Below are positions 8,789 to 18,105 of a stretch of 45,554 bases of DNA, one piece after another. The first letter of the stretch is position 1, and every line of letters starts with the position of its first letter. This DNA comes from Desulfobacterales bacterium (lineage in GTDB: Bacteria; Desulfobacterota; Desulfobacteria; Desulfobacterales; UBA2156), in NCBI GenBank assembly GCA_011049715.1, contig DRHF01000335.1, positions 1 to 45,554 on the forward strand, given 5' to 3'. The position numbers and the translations under genes are program-made. The notes beneath the pieces were generated by a model, which saw only the letters and a list, made by a program, of their open reading frames with translations, did no database searches and had not been told where the DNA came from.

Positions 8789-10027
8789 TCAAGCTAATTC
8801 TCCCAAGGCCTCAACCAGCCTGCTGACGTCCTGTTCGGTGTTGTAATGCACGAGACTTATCCTGACGACCCCATCTTCCGGGTCCTGGATGCCCAGAGCC
8901 TCCAGGCAGCGAAGTGCATAAAAGTCCCCGTTGCGGACCGCAATATCCCTTTCCACAAGCTTTTTGACGGCATCACCCGAAGACATGCCGTCTATGGTAA
9001 TGGAAATGGTTGCCGCGCGGGATCCAGTCAGGGCTTGATCCTGGCCGATGATTCTCGAACCGGGGATGGCCTTGACGGCCTCTAAAATCCGATTGGCCTG
9101 AGTGGTTTCGTGTTCGGCAAAAAGCTCGAATACCCTTACGGCTCTGGCGTGAAAGCCGGGTTGCGCTTCATCGAAATGGTGCCCGTACACGGCCTCGATG
9201 TACTCCCGGAGACCGTCCAGAGCGCCGATTTGAGCATGCAGGGGGCCGGCGGGGTTGAAATTGTAGTTGGGGATATCCCTGTTGAAATAGTGCCCCTGAG
9301 GCTCAACGGTGTCCAGAATCGCTGGTCTGCCCCACATGACCCCCAAATGAGTCCCGAAGGTCTTGTAAGTGCTGAACAGGTAAAAATCCAGGCCGCTGGC
9401 ATTTACGTCCAGCACGCGGTGAGGGGCAAACGACACCCCGTCGCCAATGGCTATAGCGCCCGCATCATGGGCCATGCTGCAGATGGTTTCAAAATCGTTC
9501 ATGGTTCCCACGATGTTAGAGCAGAGGGAAAAACAGACCAGGCGGGTGTTGCCGCTGATCAGACGCTCGAGATCTTCCAGGGAAAGCTCACCGGTTTGCG
9601 GATCGATACGCCACTCTTTCAGGACCGCCCCGAACTCCTCCATTCGGCGCCAGCACCCGATATTGGCCTCGTGGTCCTGGTTGGTGACGATGATCTCGTC
9701 CCCCGGCTTTAATGTTGGCCGAATAGCCTGGGCCAGCACATAAGTATTCATGGAAGTTGAAGGGCCCAGGGTCAGCTCGTCCGGATGACAGTTAAGTAGA
9801 CCGGCTATGGCCTGGTAGCCGGCATCCATGCTCTCGCCGGCGGCAATAGAAGGCTGGAAGAGACCGTAAGGCTGGACCTTGGTGAACTGGAAAAACTCGT
9901 GTAGGCGGTCGATGACCTGGTGCGGGACATAAGAGCCGCCTGCGTTTTCGAACATGGCCCAACGTGCGGTTTCGGGGTTGCTGAAAACAGGGTACTGGGC
10001 GCGGATAAATTCCAAATCTAATGCCAT
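8789..10027 (-). CDS. Class V aminotransferase / cysteine desulfurase-like protein
   Basis: FENAGGSYVPHQVIDRLHEF, TSMNTYVLAQAIRP, FYLFSTYKTFGTHLGVMWG (PLP-lysine region). Confidence 0.85.
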   Translation of the reverse strand: MALDLEFIRAQYPVFSNPETARWAMFENAGGSYVPHQVIDRLHEFFQFTKVQPYGLFQPSIAAGESMDAGYQAIAGLLNCHPDELTLGPSTSMNTYVLAQAIRPTLKPGDEIIVTNQDHEANIGCWRRMEEFGAVLKEWRIDPQTGELSLEDLERLISGNTRLVCFSLCSNIVGTMNDFETICSMAHDAGAIAIGDGVSFAPHRVLDVNASGLDFYLFSTYKTFGTHLGVMWGRPAILDTVEPQGHYFNRDIPNYNFNPAGPLHAQIGALDGLREYIEAVYGHHFDEAQPGFHARAVRVFELFAEHETTQANRILEAVKAIPGSRIIGQDQALTGSRAATISITIDGMSSGDAVKKLVERDIAVRNGDFYALRCLEALGIQDPEDGVVRISLVHYNTEQDVSRLVEALGELA

Positions 10028-10110
10028 ATTCTTTTTTCTTTCTGTGAAAGTTTTATCAAATTTTCTACAAGCCGTTTTCTATAAATACGTCAACAACCAT
10101 CCCTTCTGTT

Positions 10111-10872
10111 TTAAAGAATATGAGCCAAAAATTGCCTGCTGCGCTCCTCCTTGGGGTTAGTGAACATCTCTTCTGGCGTCCCCTCTTCCACCCAGTTACC
10201 GCCATCCATTATAAACACCCGACTGGAAACATCGCGGGCAAAATGCATCTCGTGGGTCACGGCAATAATGGTCATGCCCTCATTGGCTAGGCGCTCCATT
10301 ACATCCACAACCTCTCCGATCAGTTCAGGATCAAGGGCCGAGGTCGGTTCATCGAAAAGCATGATCTTGGGCTTCATGGCCAGGCTTCGGGCAATGGCCA
10401 CACGCTGTTGCTGACCGCCCGAGAGGCGTGCCGGGTATTCATCGCGTTTATCGGAAAGACCCACCCAATCGAGGAGTTCCTCGGCATAGGGGGTCGCCTC
10501 TTTCCTGGTCTGGCCCAATACCGTCACGGGCCCCTCCATGATATTTCCGATGGCGGTCATGTGGGGAAAGAGGTTAAACGACTGAAAACACATCCCGGTC
10601 TTTTTGCGGATATCAAGAATCTTGGCAACATGATCGCTGGATTTTTCGCCGGCTTTGATGACCACGCCATCCACTTCAATGGTCCCTGCGGTGGGCTCTT
10701 CCAAAAAATTGATACACCGCAGCAGGGTGCTTTTCCCCGATCCTGAAGGACCTAAGATTGATACAACCTCACCCACGTGCACATCCAGATCAATACCGTC
10801 CAGCACGTGAAGATCCTTGCCAAAAACCTTGTGAAGATTTCGAATTTTGACCATTGCTGTGCTGTTGTTCAT
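10111..10872 (-). CDS. Polar amino acid ABC transporter ATP-binding protein
   Basis: Walker A GPSGSGKSTLLRCINFLEEPT, LSGGQQQRVAIARSLAMKPKIMLFDEPTSALDPE; start moved to the internal ATG at 10872 (MNNSTAMVKIRN). Confidence 0.92.
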   Translation of the reverse strand: MNNSTAMVKIRNLHKVFGKDLHVLDGIDLDVHVGEVVSILGPSGSGKSTLLRCINFLEEPTAGTIEVDGVVIKAGEKSSDHVAKILDIRKKTGMCFQSFNLFPHMTAIGNIMEGPVTVLGQTRKEATPYAEELLDWVGLSDKRDEYPARLSGGQQQRVAIARSLAMKPKIMLFDEPTSALDPELIGEVVDVMERLANEGMTIIAVTHEMHFARDVSSRVFIMDGGNWVEEGTPEEMFTNPKEERSRQFLAHIL

Positions 10873-11735
10873 CCGTGTTCCCCTCTTTCTCCCCGGGCCA
10901 TATGTTTTTCGATTTTCTCCTGTATGGTCTGCAGGATAATGCACATCACCCAGTAGATCAACGCCACCACGATCAGCATCTCCAGGGACTGAAAATATCG
11001 TCTTCCGATTTTTATGGCCCGGAAGCTGAGCTCCCAGACTCCCATAAGAGATACCAGGGACGAATCCTTGACCATGGCGATAAATTCATTTGAGACCGGA
11101 GGAATAATGACCCGCAGGGCCTGGGGGAAGATGACCCTGCGCATGGTCTGTGTGGTGGTCATGCCCAGGGATCTGGCAGCTTCACTCTGGCCGATCTTTA
11201 TGGATTGAATTCCGGCTCTGACCGTTTCGGTCATGTAGGCACCGTAGCACACGGCAAGGGCCATGATACCGGCCGGTATGGCGGGCAGGGTCAAATATTT
11301 CTGGATCCCCACAAGGCCAAGCTTCTCAAGTGAGCCACCGATCTGGGGAAGGGCCAGGTACCACATGTAAATCTGCACCAGCAGCGGTGTGCCCCGAATC
11401 AACGACACGTAAAGGGTAGCCATGCCGTTAAAGATCGGGTTGCGCGAAAGTCTGCCCAGGGCGCCGATGACGGAAAAGACACATGCCAGGCTTATTGCCA
11501 GAGTGGAGACCAGCAGCGTAAACCCGATCCCCATAAGGATAAATCCAAGATACTTGCCCATGAATTTAAAATCGAGTCCCAGCACCACGAGTCCCAGAGC
11601 AAGCAACACCACCATACCTGCAAGGGAAATTTTTAAATTTCGACTGAAATGCCTCCGCCTGGCATCTATCCCCTTCATCACCTCAAGCGCTTCCGGGGGA
11701 ATTCCTCGCTTCGCAACACTGTTGGGTTGGTTCAT
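10869..11735 (-). CDS. Polar amino acid ABC transporter permease
   Basis: HisMQ-type motif YGAYMTETVRAGIQSIKIGQSEAARSLGMTTTQTMRRVIFPQALRVIIPP; start chosen at 11735 because it has a GGAGG ribosome-binding site. Confidence 0.9.
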   Translation of the reverse strand: MNQPNSVAKRGIPPEALEVMKGIDARRRHFSRNLKISLAGMVVLLALGLVVLGLDFKFMGKYLGFILMGIGFTLLVSTLAISLACVFSVIGALGRLSRNPIFNGMATLYVSLIRGTPLLVQIYMWYLALPQIGGSLEKLGLVGIQKYLTLPAIPAGIMALAVCYGAYMTETVRAGIQSIKIGQSEAARSLGMTTTQTMRRVIFPQALRVIIPPVSNEFIAMVKDSSLVSLMGVWELSFRAIKIGRRYFQSLEMLIVVALIYWVMCIILQTIQEKIEKHMARGERGEHG

Positions 11736-11888
11736 TTCGCCTCCAAACTGCATCCCGTTTACAGAATCACGTTTTGCATATTGCCACGCCGGCCAAGGTT
11801 CTGTCCTGTGCTTAACTCTAAGCTTCGCCGGATAAACAACTAAAAGACAAATTCGCACCAGCCGGTCGAAATATTTTCCAAGTGAAAA

Positions 11889-11930
11889 TCCGGTTTCCCG
11901 CTAGGCAAAAAGCGGCAGAGGGAAACCGGA
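11889..11930 (-). promoter_or_regulatory. Intercistronic stem-loop between substrate-binding protein and permease genes
   Basis: Perfect 11-bp arms TCCGGTTTCCC / GGGAAACCGGA with a 20-nt loop region. Confidence 0.7.
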
Positions 11931-11953
11931 GATACAACAAATGCAACTATATG

Positions 11954-12802
11954 CTATAGCTTAGGAATGAGGTTCTGGCCGTAAAACTGCATGGAAAGAT
12001 CCACCAGTGTGCCGTCTTTGTACATGGAAGAGAGAATCTCGTTCAATTTTTTCAGTAGAGACTCACTATTTGGTCGGCTCCTGTCAAGGGCAAAACTCAG
12101 GTGCTCATAAAAGACAGGATCGCCCAGCATCTTCAAGGGGCAGTTGCCGCCGCAACCTGCATTTATGGCTTCAAAAAGGGTCGGCTTGGCGGTGATCAAA
12201 GCGTCAATCCGGACACCATCGCCCAGGGCCAGATTTTCTATAGCGTTGGCATCTGTCGGATAGGTCTCGATTTTACCCGCACTCCAATCCTGATACTCAA
12301 TCTTGACGCCCACAAGCACAAGGTCTCTATTAAGATATCGGTCATAGGTGGTTTCGGCTGCTAAACCGATGCGCTTGCCGGCCAGATCCTTGAGGCTTTT
12401 GATAGTGGTGTTGTCCTTGTGAATAGCAAACTGGGCGGGTGTGCTGTAGTAAGCCATGGTGAAATGAAGTGCCTTCAGGCGCTCCATGGTGGGGGTCATG
12501 GAGCCGATGGAAATATCCCAACGTTTACCCCACTTGCCGGCAGTGATAAGATCCCAGTCAGGCGTTACGAATTTAACCTTGACACCCAGGCGTTTGGCAA
12601 CTTCCTTGGCCACACTGATATCAAAACCCTCCAGTTCACCCTTGTCGTTGATAGAGCTCTGGGGCGCGTAGTTGGCATCTGTGGAGACCTTTATTACCCC
12701 GGCCGCCATGATCTCATCCAGAACCGAGCCTGCAAAAGCGCTACCGGCACCAACGAATACAAAACTGACGATCAACAATCCCACAAACAATAGTTTTTTC
12801 AT
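11954..12802 (-). CDS. Polar amino acid ABC transporter substrate-binding protein
   Basis: Signal peptide and SBP family 3 features (VIKVSTDANYAPQSSINDKGELEGFDISVAKEVAKRLG). Confidence 0.92.
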   Translation of the reverse strand: MKKLLFVGLLIVSFVFVGAGSAFAGSVLDEIMAAGVIKVSTDANYAPQSSINDKGELEGFDISVAKEVAKRLGVKVKFVTPDWDLITAGKWGKRWDISIGSMTPTMERLKALHFTMAYYSTPAQFAIHKDNTTIKSLKDLAGKRIGLAAETTYDRYLNRDLVLVGVKIEYQDWSAGKIETYPTDANAIENLALGDGVRIDALITAKPTLFEAINAGCGGNCPLKMLGDPVFYEHLSFALDRSRPNSESLLKKLNEILSSMYKDGTLVDLSMQFYGQNLIPKL

Positions 12803-12890
12803 TTAACACCTCCTTTTGAAAAATTAATAATAATAACTCCCCCAGGCCGGAGCTAGTGTGGTTAATCGAGCCGCTGCCACGCTCGGCAAG

Positions 12891-13655
12891 CTACTCGTGG
12901 ACCCACTGGCTGCAGAGACCCCCGGTGGTTTCTGCGCCGTCCATGACATAGACGTGGCCAGTGGCAAACGCGGCGTCCTCGGAGGCCAGGAACGCGAACA
13001 GCGCGGCGATCTCCTCGGGTTTCGCGTGCCGCCCCAACGGGATCTTGCGGTTCACCGCGTCCAGCATCGGGTCCGTATACTCGGCGCGCTGCATCGGGGT
13101 GAGCACATACCCGGGAGAGATCGCGTTCACGCGGACAACGGGGGCCAGCTCCAGCGCCATGGACTGGGTCAACGCGATCACGCCTCCCTTGCTGGCGTTG
13201 TAGTCGGCGTAGTGTGGGTACCCGGTGGAACCGCCCGTGGAGGCGGTGTTAAGAATCACGCCGGAGCCCTTGTCCATCATGTGCCGCGCGGCGGTCTGTG
13301 CCGCGTAAAAGACCCCCTTGAGGTTGACGCCCAGCACCTCGTCCCACTCATCTGGCGTGATATCGAGGAAGTCGTGGCGGATGCTGATGCCGGCGTTGTT
13401 GATCAGCACGTCGACCGACCCCATGCGATCAATCGCCTCGGCGAATGCCGCCTGTACCTGTTCCAGGCTCGATACGTCGGCGTCGATCACCCCGGTCAAC
13501 CCCGGCAGCTCCTGGGCAACCCGAGCTTGCGCCTCGGCGCTGTGATCGAGGATGCAAACGGCGCAGCCCTCCTCCAGAAAGCGCGTCGCGGTGGCCTGGC
13601 CTATGCCACTGGCTCCACCGGTCACCAGCACGTTCTTGCCGTTCAAGCCGCGCAT
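12891..13655 (-). CDS. SDR family oxidoreductase
   Basis: VTGGASGIGQATA, LINNAGIS, YNASKGGVIALTQSMALEL; start at 13655 with RBS gggagg. Confidence 0.92.
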   Translation of the reverse strand: MRGLNGKNVLVTGGASGIGQATATRFLEEGCAVCILDHSAEAQARVAQELPGLTGVIDADVSSLEQVQAAFAEAIDRMGSVDVLINNAGISIRHDFLDITPDEWDEVLGVNLKGVFYAAQTAARHMMDKGSGVILNTASTGGSTGYPHYADYNASKGGVIALTQSMALELAPVVRVNAISPGYVLTPMQRAEYTDPMLDAVNRKIPLGRHAKPEEIAALFAFLASEDAAFATGHVYVMDGAETTGGLCSQWVHE

Positions 13656-13743
13656 TGTTCGCCTCCCTTCACTCGCTTTCTTCTTGTCCTCATTTCGCAC
13701 CTCCCAGTGCAAATCCTATGAAAAGCAGATTACAAAATGAGTT

Positions 13744-14115
13744 AAAACCGGCTTTCAGGGCACGACCATCCACCGTGCGCTGGTGGAGCAGTTCGGTTTT
13801 ACCGGCAGTTATTCGTCAGTTCGTCGGCTCTTACAAAAAATCGAAAAAGCCAAACCTGACGCATCGTGCATGCTGGATTTTGCACCCGCAGAAGCCGCCC
13901 AGGTGAACTTTGGCAAGGGGCCTGACATTATCGACGCATTCAGCAGTGGCCATGAGATCAAAACTTGGGTTTTCGTCATGGCTCTGTGCTTCAGCCGGCA
14001 CATGTACGCCGAGATCATTATCGACCAGAAGGTACCCACCTGGTTGGCCTGTCATCGAAAAGCGTTCGAATTCTTCAACGGCATCCCCCAAATCCTAATA
14101 TCGTTCCCCCTTTTA
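13744..14115 (+). pseudogene. IS21-family transposase IstA internal fragment
   Basis: TGFQGTTIHRALVEQFGFTGSYSSVRRLLQKIEKAKPDASCMLDFAPAEAAQVNFGKGPDI...AFEFFNGIPQ resembles IstA; lacks the N-terminal HTH and the C-terminal part. Confidence 0.75.
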
Positions 14116-14145
14116 AAATATAATATTATTTTTTCAGTAGCACAC

Positions 14146-14440
14146 AAAAGGATAAGAATTCGCTTTTTGAAAACAGATCAACAGAAAAACAGAGTTGTGT
14201 GGCCACTTGAGATGAGTCACAACATATTGTATTGCAACGATGCGGCCGCAAGTCCCAAGCGGCTTCAGACTACCAAAATTCAAATACCGGATGAAGATCG
14301 TATTGTCAAGAAGGCATTTTGCTGCAAATTGTCTAATAATACGTGAATTTGGGCACAGGAAGCCTGGGCTGCCGAGTGTGGTTTTAAAAATAGGCCTCTG
14401 CAGGGTATGCGCCAGAGGCGCACAAGTCCGGATCGGTGAT
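14146..14440 (+). repeat. ~295-bp dispersed direct repeat, copy B
   Basis: Aligns with 282-577 over its full length with about 20 differences by eye. Confidence 0.92.
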
Positions 14441-14474
14441 GGTGTGGTCAATACTGTGAATCATATTTTTTTCA

Positions 14475-14536
14475 ATGCGGTGCAAAAAAGAGCCATTATT
14501 TCGATTGTGAGCGAAGCGAACTCACTTGCACCGCAT
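14475..14536. repeat. Inverted repeat ATGCGGTGCAA / TTGCACCGCAT with nested GTGAG / CTCAC
   Basis: Perfect 11-bp arms 14475-14485 and 14526-14536; inner arms 14507-14511 and 14521-14525. Confidence 0.7.
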
Positions 14537-14544
14537 GAAAAAAG

Positions 14545-14582
14545 AAGGGGATGTCGTAGTCTCTTTGAACCCACATCCCCTT
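14545..14582 (-). terminator. Rho-independent terminator for the minus-strand VWA/PspA operon, possibly bidirectional
   Basis: Perfect 10-bp stem AAGGGGATGT / ACATCCCCTT; T-rich on the minus strand after the stem (cttttttc). Confidence 0.65.
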
Positions 14583-14615
14583 TTATAGGCGAAATCTGAT
14601 TTGACGATGAGCCTG

Positions 14616-15164
14616 TCACGGGTTTGATAAAATCTTTTCCGCTCCCATCCTTGCCTTTTCAAACAGATCGATTTCAACTTCCGCCATTTTATCCCCGGTT
14701 TTTTCAAACCACACAAAATAGAGCGCTTGTACCAGAAAGAACAACCAGATACCCAATGCCCACGTAACCGCCGAAACAGGTGTTAGACCGGCTACAAGGG
14801 CGCCGCCACCAAGACTTAAAATGATTTCAGGAAAAAATCTTTTCGCTTGCATGGTTTGAAAACAGATGCCGCTGCGGATCCAGCTGAAAATTCCGAGTGC
14901 TATGAGTAAAAATATTGCAGTGGAGCTGGTTAAAAAGACAGCCGGAAAAAGAAACAGAAGGGACGGACAAATTCGCAATGGCGATTTTTTGCTTAAGCGG
15001 GTCAGAAAAAATCCGTAGGCCGCAACGTATAGGCAGAGGATCATCCAATACGCTTTGGGCCATGGGATAAAATAGCCCGAATAAAGACTCAAAGGGATGA
15101 AGGAAAGCCCACAGATAAGTCCAAAAAACATCGTCGTTCGCACGGGGTTTTGTGTGGTTTTCAT
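14616..15164 (-). CDS. Hypothetical multi-pass membrane protein (2TM-like)
   Basis: Several hydrophobic segments; overlaps the stop of the upstream PspA-like gene by 4 nt. Confidence 0.7.
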   Translation of the reverse strand: MKTTQNPVRTTMFFGLICGLSFIPLSLYSGYFIPWPKAYWMILCLYVAAYGFFLTRLSKKSPLRICPSLLFLFPAVFLTSSTAIFLLIALGIFSWIRSGICFQTMQAKRFFPEIILSLGGGALVAGLTPVSAVTWALGIWLFFLVQALYFVWFEKTGDKMAEVEIDLFEKARMGAEKILSNP

Positions 15165-15733
15165 GACACGGCACCTCCTTTAAGCATTTCCTTTCTCTGG
15201 AGGAGTTCCAGTTCCACTTCTTCTTCGCTAAGTTCCTGACAGATTCTATTTGGCCCCATGGTGGTAAACGTCTGTTCCAATCCGTCCTGCTCCTTCCTGT
15301 GGAAATAGGTATGGGCCTTCTGTTGAAGTTGTTCATATTGAAGATGCTGCTGTTCCAGAGCATGGTTGAAATGTGAAATCTCCTGATTCAGGATGTCGAT
15401 GTGATGTCGACGTTCCTCCTGGATTTTGGCAAGCGGTTTGAGTTTTTTTATGAGCACCCGCGCAATATCATCCCTTTCCTTTTTAATCGCCACTTCCAGA
15501 TTCTGCTCCAGGTTTTCGGTTTCTTTTTTTGATTTATCATGGTCTTGCTGTGCCAGATCGCGGGAAAGCAACATCTTTTTGAGCCTTGCTTCTTTCTGAC
15601 CCAGCGATTCCTCCATATCCCTGAGGTGTTGTTTGAGCAGAAGACCTTGGTCTTCTAGTTGATCCATAACACCATGGATATCCGCCTTAAATAATTTTAT
15701 CAATCTTGTTAAAATTGCCATGGTTGCCTCCAT
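15161..15733 (-). CDS. PspA/IM30-like coiled-coil protein
   Basis: LTRLIKLFKADIHGVMDQLEDQGLLLKQHLRDMEESLGQKEARL, long coiled coil typical of the PspA family. Confidence 0.7.
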   Translation of the reverse strand: MEATMAILTRLIKLFKADIHGVMDQLEDQGLLLKQHLRDMEESLGQKEARLKKMLLSRDLAQQDHDKSKKETENLEQNLEVAIKKERDDIARVLIKKLKPLAKIQEERRHHIDILNQEISHFNHALEQQHLQYEQLQQKAHTYFHRKEQDGLEQTFTTMGPNRICQELSEEEVELELLQRKEMLKGGAVS

Positions 15734-15754
15734 GTTGAATGATATAAGTGTTCA

Positions 15755-17191
15755 TCACTTTTGCCGCCGACCGCTGTATCCTTCGTATTGAAGGGCCTTG
15801 GAATTTGATTTTTGCTTCTGCAACACAATTGAAGGAGCACCCTGGAAAGTATCTTTTACGACCTGTCTTAATTCTTTAAGATCTCGATCCAGGTTTTTGT
15901 TGACTTCTTCCGAAGCGACCGTTTTATTTATCGAGGCTTTTTCCTTGTAGTAGTTTGTTATCCGGCGGAGCGCGTTACCTTTCTTTCCGGCTTTGATGTC
16001 ACCGGCTACTTCCTGTTTTAGTCTGTTGTAGTCTTCCTGGATAACTTTTTGCGTCCAGGCTGATTTATCGATGGAAGATAAAACTTTCCTTTGATCTTTT
16101 ACACAGGCGATCTTGAATGCTTCTTCAAGGCTTGCTTCAAAGGGCGTACCGTTATAGAGATACCGAACCTTGATCTTTCCGATTGTAAATTCTCCAACCC
16201 TTTCACTTGGCACTTTCAGCGTGAGAAACAGCTTGCGGGTTTGATTGGACCGAAGATCACCCGGGTGAAAAACTGCGTGATTGTTTTGAACTGTAATCGG
16301 ATAACCGGCGGCGTGAATCAGGGATATGCCGCTCGACAAAGATAAATGAACCGAAATGCCGTTGACTGCGGTGGTTTGGGTGTAGAAGAACTCTTTTTGA
16401 AATACCTCTGCAAAAGCTTCGGGATTTTCCAAATAGTAATAATTCCCGGCACCCTTATCGGCGATTTTGGTCATCAATAGCTCATTAAAATCGATTCCTA
16501 CGCCTACGGTGCTCACAGCGAATTCCTTTTCCACCGCAATACCAGCAATATTGCCCAGGACTTGGGGGCTGGTAATGCCTTTGTTGGCAAGACCGTCGGA
16601 AATGAGGATGACTTTTCCGCTGTTTCCATTTTGATTGGCGGATAAAAGCACGTTGATGCCTGTCTGGAGTCCGGCGCCAAGATTGGTCCCGCCACTCGCC
16701 CTCACGCCATGGATGAGCGCCTCCAATTGTTTGCGGTTGACATCTGATACATTGCGCAAGTTAGAGACCTGGCTTACACCATCTGAATAGGTGATCAGCG
16801 CAAAACGGTCTTTTGAAGATAAGGCTGATAGAAGGTTTAATACCGCCTGTTGGGCATTTTTGATCTTGCGACCCTTCATTGAACCGCTGCGATCCAATAC
16901 GATCACCATATCGACATTGCGGAAGTTTGCTTCGTTGGAATCGATGATGTCATCGGCTTTCAGGGTAAGTGCAAGGTTTACCGTACCCGCTGATCCCTGA
17001 AGGATTTTGTCTTGGATCAGTTGTCCGGAAATCTTCATAGGCCCGGATATGAGGCTGGGCGGATTGCTTGGCGTTGACATCCAACCCGGTAGAAATGCTT
17101 TCCCTCTATTGGATGAGTAAGCCATGGCTGCACTGGTGACAGCGATTAAAGAGACGAGAAAAATAAATAGGTTAAAACGTTTTTTCTTCAT
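15755..17191 (-). CDS. Secreted or membrane-anchored von Willebrand factor type A domain protein
   Basis: MIDAS motif VIVLDRSGSMKG, RASGGTNLGAGLQTGI, VILISDGLANKG; N-terminal signal/TM. Confidence 0.88.
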   Translation of the reverse strand: MKKKRFNLFIFLVSLIAVTSAAMAYSSNRGKAFLPGWMSTPSNPPSLISGPMKISGQLIQDKILQGSAGTVNLALTLKADDIIDSNEANFRNVDMVIVLDRSGSMKGRKIKNAQQAVLNLLSALSSKDRFALITYSDGVSQVSNLRNVSDVNRKQLEALIHGVRASGGTNLGAGLQTGINVLLSANQNGNSGKVILISDGLANKGITSPQVLGNIAGIAVEKEFAVSTVGVGIDFNELLMTKIADKGAGNYYYLENPEAFAEVFQKEFFYTQTTAVNGISVHLSLSSGISLIHAAGYPITVQNNHAVFHPGDLRSNQTRKLFLTLKVPSERVGEFTIGKIKVRYLYNGTPFEASLEEAFKIACVKDQRKVLSSIDKSAWTQKVIQEDYNRLKQEVAGDIKAGKKGNALRRITNYYKEKASINKTVASEEVNKNLDRDLKELRQVVKDTFQGAPSIVLQKQKSNSKALQYEGYSGRRQK

Positions 17192-17347
17192 GATGCACTC
17201 CTTTCTGTTGATCGGTTAAAAGAATGATAGGGTTTTCTCTTCGTGCCTTCATACTAATTCAAGCCTGCTGAAACGCAATTCAAAGAATTGTAAAAAATTG
17301 ACGAAAATATTTTACATAAGTTTTACTTTGAAAATTAAAATATCTGT

Positions 17348-17353
17348 TATAAT
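17348..17353 (+). promoter_or_regulatory. Consensus -10 element upstream of the response regulator
   Basis: TATAAT at 17348-17353, about 54 nt before the likely start ATG at 17407; no strong -35. Confidence 0.4.
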
Positions 17354-17406
17354 GTCATGTGGGACGACTCTTCATTGAATTAATGGAACCGAAGGAGAAG
17401 AAGGTA

Positions 17407-18105
17407 ATGAAGCAAACCAAGGCACGTATTCTTGTAGTTGAAGATGACGCGGCCCTGTTGAGAGGCCTGCTCGATGTGCTGGTGTTCAACGGTTACGAGG
17501 TTAAAGGCTTGGAAGACGGCGGCCAGGGCCTGAAAGCCGGCCTTGAAGAACAATACGATTTGATCCTCTTGGACGTCATGCTTCCAACCCTCGATGGTTT
17601 TTCGATATGTAAGGCAATTCGCAACAAAAAGCCCAACCAGGGGATTATCCTGGTTACTGCCAAGGGTTCTGAAGATAATATAATAACAGGCTTTAAGGCC
17701 GGGGCGGATGATTATATCAGCAAGCCATTTTCACTTAGGGAAGTTATGGTGCGTATAGAAGCGGTATTGCGGCGAACGGGAAAAAGTTTAAATGATATTG
17801 AGATTCGCCTTCGCGATATTTTATTTGATGGGAAAAACCTGAAAGCGGCTTTTCAGGATCGAGTCATCGAACTAACCCGTAGAGAAATGGATATAATCGA
17901 TTATCTTTTTCGCCACCAGGATCGGATTGTTTCGAAAAAAGAGCTGCTCATCAGGGTGTGGCATTATGCAGATGCTAAAATTGAAACGCGAACGGTGGAT
18001 ATTCACATGCTTAAACTCCGAAAAAAAATCTCCCTGCTAATAGGAGATACCCCTTTTATCACCACAATTCGGGGCGAAGGTTATCGGTTGGAACTCGAGG
18101 AATGA
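17407..18105 (+). CDS. OmpR/PhoB-family response regulator
   Basis: Receiver (ILVVEDDAALLRG, LILLDVMLPTLDGF, LVTAKGSEDN, DDYISKPF) and winged-helix C-terminal domain; start at 17407 preferred (RBS ggagaagaagg). Confidence 0.93.
   Translation: MKQTKARILVVEDDAALLRGLLDVLVFNGYEVKGLEDGGQGLKAGLEEQYDLILLDVMLPTLDGFSICKAIRNKKPNQGIILVTAKGSEDNIITGFKAGADDYISKPFSLREVMVRIEAVLRRTGKSLNDIEIRLRDILFDGKNLKAAFQDRVIELTRREMDIIDYLFRHQDRIVSKKELLIRVWHYADAKIETRTVDIHMLKLRKKISLLIGDTPFITTIRGEGYRLELEE

Noticed and set aside
12858-13721. 287-aa plus-strand ORF opposite the SDR gene
   Set aside because: Antisense to a clear SDR with RBS and full motif set; low-complexity Arg/His/Gly-rich translation typical of antisense ORFs in GC-rich genes.
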